Shown here: positions 34,805 through 37,936 of the stretch, one piece after another
How positions within the stretch are numbered: the stretch's first letter is position 1
Layout: each line of letters starts with the position of its first letter
Source: Lactiplantibacillus fabifermentans DSM 21115
GTDB lineage: Bacteria > Bacillota > Bacilli > Lactobacillales > Lactobacillaceae
DNA: 37,936 nt
Direction: 5' to 3'
Assembly: GCF_000498955.2 (NCBI RefSeq)
Contig: NZ_AYGX02000169.1
Location: 1-37,936, forward strand
Notes under the pieces: model-generated
The model's database searches: none
Seen by the model: only the letters and a program-made list of their open reading frames with translations
What the model was told of the DNA's origin: nothing
Program-made: the position numbers and the translations under genes

Positions 34805-35566
34805 ATGATTAAATTAGAAAATGTCAACAAAACCTTTGGCGATCATCCCGCCTTAGCCGATATCAATACTGAATTTAAAGAACATCAAACGACCGTCATC
34901 GTCGGGCCATCCGGCTCTGGTAAGTCAACCCTCTTGCGGTCACTGAACTTGTTAGAACATCCAGAAAGTGGCCAATACCACTTCGATGATGAAACAATTG
35001 ACTTCAGTAAGCCTATTACGAGTAAAACGGTCTTAGAACTCCGCCGCAAAACTGGGATGGTCTTTCAAGATTACAACTTATTCCCCCACTTAACCGTCGT
35101 TAAAAATGTGATGGAAGGTCCCATTCAAGTCTTAAAGCAATCAAGTGCCGACGCTAAGAAAACGGCGCTCGACTTACTTGATAAAGTTGGCTTAGCCGAT
35201 AAAGCCGAGTCCTTCCCGAGTCAACTTTCGGGTGGCCAACAACAACGGGTCGCCATTGCGCGGTCCCTCGCCATGAATCCCGAATACATCTTGTTAGACG
35301 AACCCACCAGTGCCTTAGACCCCGAACTAGAAGCCGGTGTCTTACGGGTCTTATTGGAACTCGCGCAAGAAAAAGATTCGATGATTATCGTGACCCATAA
35401 CTTAGAATTCGCCCGCGCCGTCGCCGATAAAATCTTATTCGTCGAAAACGGCAAGATTTTATTCGATGGTACCCCCGCCGAATTCTTCAAACAACCAACG
35501 CAACGGATTGCGGATTTCTTAGCCGCGATGACCTTTACGACGATTTCGGATAAAGCTGAATCATAG
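34805..35566 (+). CDS. Polar amino-acid ABC transporter ATP-binding protein (GlnQ type)
   Basis: A 253-aa ATPase. Walker A GPSGSGKST at 34-42, Q-loop 'MVFQDYNLFPHLTVVKNVMEGP', signature LSGGQQQRVAIARSLAM, Walker B 'YILLDEPTSALDPEL' and H-loop 'IIVTHNLEFAR' are all intact. TAGGAGGG precedes the ATG. It ends the transporter operon; a family B repeat starts on the last base of its stop codon. Confidence 0.94.
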   Translation: MIKLENVNKTFGDHPALADINTEFKEHQTTVIVGPSGSGKSTLLRSLNLLEHPESGQYHFDDETIDFSKPITSKTVLELRRKTGMVFQDYNLFPHLTVVKNVMEGPIQVLKQSSADAKKTALDLLDKVGLADKAESFPSQLSGGQQQRVAIARSLAMNPEYILLDEPTSALDPELEAGVLRVLLELAQEKDSMIIVTHNLEFARAVADKILFVENGKILFDGTPAEFFKQPTQRIADFLAAMTFTTISDKAES

Positions 35567-35688
35567 AGTGCGACAGAAGGCGGTTAGTTTGCGAGCATTA
35601 ACGTGGCATCGGCAATTATGCCCGGGCTTTGGGCATGGTTGCCGATGCCGGGTTAAGCGGAACAAACTGCCTCTAGGAGCACGTTTCA
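35566..35688 (+). repeat. Family B palindromic repeat, copy B6
   Basis: A copy beginning at the ATPase stop codon. Outer arms GTGC..GGC/GCC..GCAC pair less well than in other copies, but TTAGTTTG/CAAACT and the tip GGCATCGGCAA..TGCCC / GGGCA..TTGCCGATGCC are clear. Compared with B4 (GGGATAGG/CCTATCCC) the tip changes on both arms. The tail is altered to CACGTTTCAAAAATAA. Confidence 0.75.
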
Positions 35689-35708
35689 AAAATAAAGATA
35701 CCAACACG

Positions 35709-35748
35709 AAAGGACCAGCGGCTAACAACAAAGCCGCTGGTCCTTTTT
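35709..35748. terminator. Terminator between the transporter operon and the nadC remnant
   Basis: AAAGGACCAGCGGC/GCCGCTGGTCCTTT with a 10-base loop and T-run on +, A-run on the other strand, so it can act for both convergent genes. Confidence 0.85.
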
Positions 35749-35757
35749 GAATTATGC

Positions 35758-36050
35758 TTATTTATCCAACAAATCAAACGCTAAATCTAACGCCGTCACA
35801 CTGTGGGTCAAATACCCGAGCGAAGTATAATCCACCCCGGTATGGGCATATGACGCCAAAGTCGCGGGCGTCATACCACCAGATACTTCCACCTTAATCG
35901 TCGGTGGTACTAGTGTCCGCCACTGTTTGACCATGGCTGGCGTTTGGGTGTCAAACATGATGATATCTACCCGACTAGCCACGGCAGCTTGCAATTCGGC
36001 GACGTTTTCAACTTCGACTTCAATGATCTTCGTCGGGCCAATCTGCCGGC
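35758..36050 (-). pseudogene. nadC: 3' remnant of nadC (nicotinate-nucleotide pyrophosphorylase) interrupted by an IS
   Basis: About 97 residues match the C-terminal third of NadC, which converts quinolinate to NaMN in de novo NAD synthesis: IGPTKIIEVEVENVAEL, 'DIIMFDTQTPAMVKQW', 'KVEVSGGMTPATLASYAHTGVDYTSLGYLTHSV'. The N-terminal part (about 180 residues) is missing: upstream of RQIGPTK the frame enters the right end of the TnpB element. The rest should lie beyond the right edge of the window. The gene is therefore split and presumably inactive; the downstream terminator is intact. Confidence 0.85.
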
Positions 36051-36334
36051 CTGAAACTCCCACCGCTAAAGCAGTGGGGTTCTTGGGTGGAAACTACAAC
36101 AAAGCACATTGAAGCGTTAACTACTCCTTGGAAGTTGGGAGTTAACCCAATTCCGGACATGGCCTCTCAATGAGTTAACGGGACTTTGACCCGAATACCA
36201 TGTCTAGTGCCTTGCGACACCATCGTAGACTTCAATATGGCAGCTGCCACCGACAGAACATTTTTGCCCAAACGGGCGTGGAACGTTTCTGCACCACTTG
36301 CTATTTTCGTCGGCAATGACGTTAAAATTGTCGA
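36051..36334 (-). ncRNA. Right end of the IS and probable omega-RNA (reRNA) scaffold
   Basis: This 284-bp stretch between the TnpB stop and the nadC junction has no gene. On the - strand it ends in a hairpin, CCCACTGC/GCGGTGGG with loop TTTA (36061-36078), then AGTTTCA at the junction: the usual form of an IS200/IS605-family right end. In TnpB elements the transcript of this region guides the nuclease, and the bases just past the end (here nadC sequence starting GGCCGGCAGATTGG) would act as guide. Exact ends are inferred. Confidence 0.6.
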
Positions 36335-37843
36335 TTATGAGATCGTGTAGTGATAGCTTATTCCCATGGATTCGAGTATCATGTTGTCTTCTGCTTTGAT
36401 ACGATCAACCATTTGTTCTTGGTTAATCAGAAAATGTCTGAATTCATCGTTTGAGATATCAGAGATTGTGCAGTCATCTAATACTTTAGTTGCTAGAAAG
36501 GCACTGTAGACATCCCGTTGCGCATTATATTCAGTACCATCCATGTTGATTTTCTTAGCACGATGATTCAAATCTGAATTGGCTTGGTGATATTGTTTGG
36601 TATCGTGCTGATACTGACTTAACTTAGCTTTGACAGTGTTTATTAATACTGGTTCATAGCCAAATAACGCGAGTTTTCGTTTAATGATCGCCATTAATTG
36701 ACTAGGGGCTTGGTTGGTGATAGATGATCCAAACAAACCCGCTTGCCAACCAGCTACGGAAACCTTCTCCATACGGATATCATGGCTTAATGCTACTAAT
36801 TCATTCGAGAGTGTTTCAAAATAATATTTACGATGGTTAGATTTCAAGCGATACAAGTAGTTCAATTTACGACGCAACTTCTTATAGTTATTGGTGCGAC
36901 GTACTTTGTAACCCTTAATGTACTTGAGTTTGCCGTTAGCAGTGAGTTCAAAGGCATCAGGATTATTTTCGACTTGTGAATGTGTCATCTGATGTTGAAG
37001 TTGTTTGATCTTAGACGTATCATCACCAAAGAACGGGTTCAGCACGCTTAAGTTCATCTTATCGTGGTGATAATAAGCAAAAGTCGATGGGCCAATATCA
37101 ATTCCTACTGGGCTAGATGCTCGTGTTGTCCGTCGTTTCCGTGGTGGCAAGCCACTATAAGTGATTTGTATTGCATATTTAGTATGGGTATTACCAGCAA
37201 TTTGAATCAGACGAATATACTTTAATTGTCGATATTCACTAAAAAAAACCTCACGTTCGTAAGCTCGATATCTAGCGGTTTTAAAACGATGCTTACCACG
37301 TTTGAAGTGGAATATACGGTGATTTAAATCCATTGAGAACTGCGTATTCCATTGTTTCGACCTAATAGTGAATTGCGCAAATCGTTTAATATGCAGTTGT
37401 TTGGAACCTTGGTACAGAACTTTATCAATTCCTTGCCAGACATCGGTGATGATCGCTTGCATAGCAACAGACATTAGTCCCTTAAATCTTGGATTAACGT
37501 GGCGTTTCACAAAACCACTGAATCCAATTGAGTGGCGTTGCTTACTACCTTGGTCTGAATCAAGCCCGTAAGCTTGCATAATCACTTTTAGGCGATCATT
37601 GACAATCTTTTTATTGGCTTTAGTCGGTTGTTTAGTCCGTTTTAATTTCCATGCACGTTTTAACTTGATCAGCCGTTGATAGTCACGATTACGTCGCAAA
37701 TACTTTATTTGATGATTAGCATATTTGACAATTTCTCGATAGTAGTCATAGTGTTGCCAAAGCAACTCGTTTAGAAATCTAGCTTGATATTTATTAGTGA
37801 TTAACTGAAGTTCCAAGACCGCAACTTGCTTTAGCTCATCCAT
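36335..37843 (-). CDS. tnpB: TnpB-family RNA-guided nuclease lacking a zinc finger
   Basis: A 502-aa TnpB. All three RuvC-type catalytic positions can be placed: D249 in VGIDIGPS, E359 in HDIRMEKVSVAG and D444 in AQRDVYSAFLA. The zinc-finger motif that normally lies between the last two (two CxxC pairs) is absent; the corresponding stretch has His, Lys and Asp instead, and the whole protein has one Cys (C458). At 502 aa it exceeds the usual roughly 370-450. The N-terminal half is rich in Lys, Arg and Tyr, fitting RNA binding. AAAAGGAGG precedes the ATG. Confidence 0.85.
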   Translation of the reverse strand: MDELKQVAVLELQLITNKYQARFLNELLWQHYDYYREIVKYANHQIKYLRRNRDYQRLIKLKRAWKLKRTKQPTKANKKIVNDRLKVIMQAYGLDSDQGSKQRHSIGFSGFVKRHVNPRFKGLMSVAMQAIITDVWQGIDKVLYQGSKQLHIKRFAQFTIRSKQWNTQFSMDLNHRIFHFKRGKHRFKTARYRAYEREVFFSEYRQLKYIRLIQIAGNTHTKYAIQITYSGLPPRKRRTTRASSPVGIDIGPSTFAYYHHDKMNLSVLNPFFGDDTSKIKQLQHQMTHSQVENNPDAFELTANGKLKYIKGYKVRRTNNYKKLRRKLNYLYRLKSNHRKYYFETLSNELVALSHDIRMEKVSVAGWQAGLFGSSITNQAPSQLMAIIKRKLALFGYEPVLINTVKAKLSQYQHDTKQYHQANSDLNHRAKKINMDGTEYNAQRDVYSAFLATKVLDDCTISDISNDEFRHFLINQEQMVDRIKAEDNMILESMGISYHYTIS

Positions 37844-37884
37844 GATTTACGTCCTCCTTTTATATTCTGATTTTTTCTGATTAT

Positions 37885-37935
37885 GGTAGATTGTAAAATT
37901 AATCCGAACGCTGTTCGGACAAAAAAGATCAGCTT
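37885..37935 (-). repeat. Left-end hairpin upstream of TnpB, inverted copy of window positions 1-51
   Basis: The sequence holds TCCGAAC GCT GTTCGGA, a perfect 7-bp hairpin about 60-75 bp before the TnpB start codon, in the place expected for the left end of an IS200/IS605-family element. The same 51 bp open the window in opposite orientation. Confidence 0.6.
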
Positions 37936-37936
37936 C

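Larger units (their letters stand above)
36051..37936 (-). mobile_element. IS1341-type (TnpB-only) insertion element, left end at or beyond the window edge
   Basis: A TnpB gene lies between a right end hairpin at 36061-36078 and a left-end-like hairpin at about 37901-37918. No TnpA transposase is encoded, so movement would need TnpA from elsewhere. It is inserted in nadC. The left boundary is not visible with certainty because the window ends there. Confidence 0.75.

Noticed and set aside
36335-37843. Nuclease-dead TnpB derivative (TldR-like repressor)
   Set aside because: All three RuvC acidic residues can be placed, so loss of catalysis is not supported.

Overview
The window looks like chromosomal DNA of a Lactobacillaceae species (Lactiplantibacillus or Levilactobacillus type; this is inferred from gene content, not from a species marker). 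Supporting signs are the rsmG-noc-parA-parB-DUF951-ychF-DUF1129-guaB block, a short IMP dehydrogenase without CBS domains, a T-box controlled polar amino-acid ABC transporter, AzlCD and NupC. The parABS-type block suggests that the replication origin is fairly near, but no oriC and no full parS site is present.

Layout. 1-2773: a membrane-anchored Hanks-type Ser/Thr kinase (-) divergent from two small membrane proteins that share an N-terminal motif, then a 144-aa helix-turn-helix protein. 2826-5750: TauE/SafE permease, AzlD/AzlC, GNAT acetyltransferase (all -). 6503-9764: D,D-carboxypeptidase DacA, then an OmpR/VanS-type two-component system (-). 10663-18419: guaB and the chromosome-segregation block (-), with a small membrane protein (12103-12597,+) between guaB and DUF1129. 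18926-23673: nucleoside transporter (-), orphan PTS IIC (+) with several palindromic operators, a DUF915-like hydrolase (+). 23891-27813: an operon of fused ABC transporter, NarL-type kinase and LuxR-type regulator (-). 28312-30566: LysR regulator divergent from a PLP aminotransferase. 30698-31468: an unrecognised protein. 31925-35566: T-box leader, two paralogous binding lipoproteins, permease and ATPase of an amino-acid transporter. 35758-37936: a 3' remnant of nadC cut by an IS605/IS1341-type TnpB element.

The most unusual content is intergenic. Three families of large palindromic elements sit between genes. Family A (about 175 bp, five copies, one truncated and one short) has 19-20 bp terminal inverted repeats enclosing three hairpins. 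Family B (about 125 bp, six full copies plus tandem 3'-half copies) is one long interrupted hairpin ending in a conserved CGTTTCGAC-like tail. Family C (161 bp, one copy) resembles A in design but not in sequence. In A and B the stems differ between copies, yet the two arms change together, so pairing has been kept while sequence has not. No encoded protein explains them. They may be REP/BIME-like or MITE-like elements, or structured RNAs.

The first 51 bases of the window recur inverted at the right end, next to the TnpB gene. This is either a second copy of the IS left end or an assembly-boundary effect.
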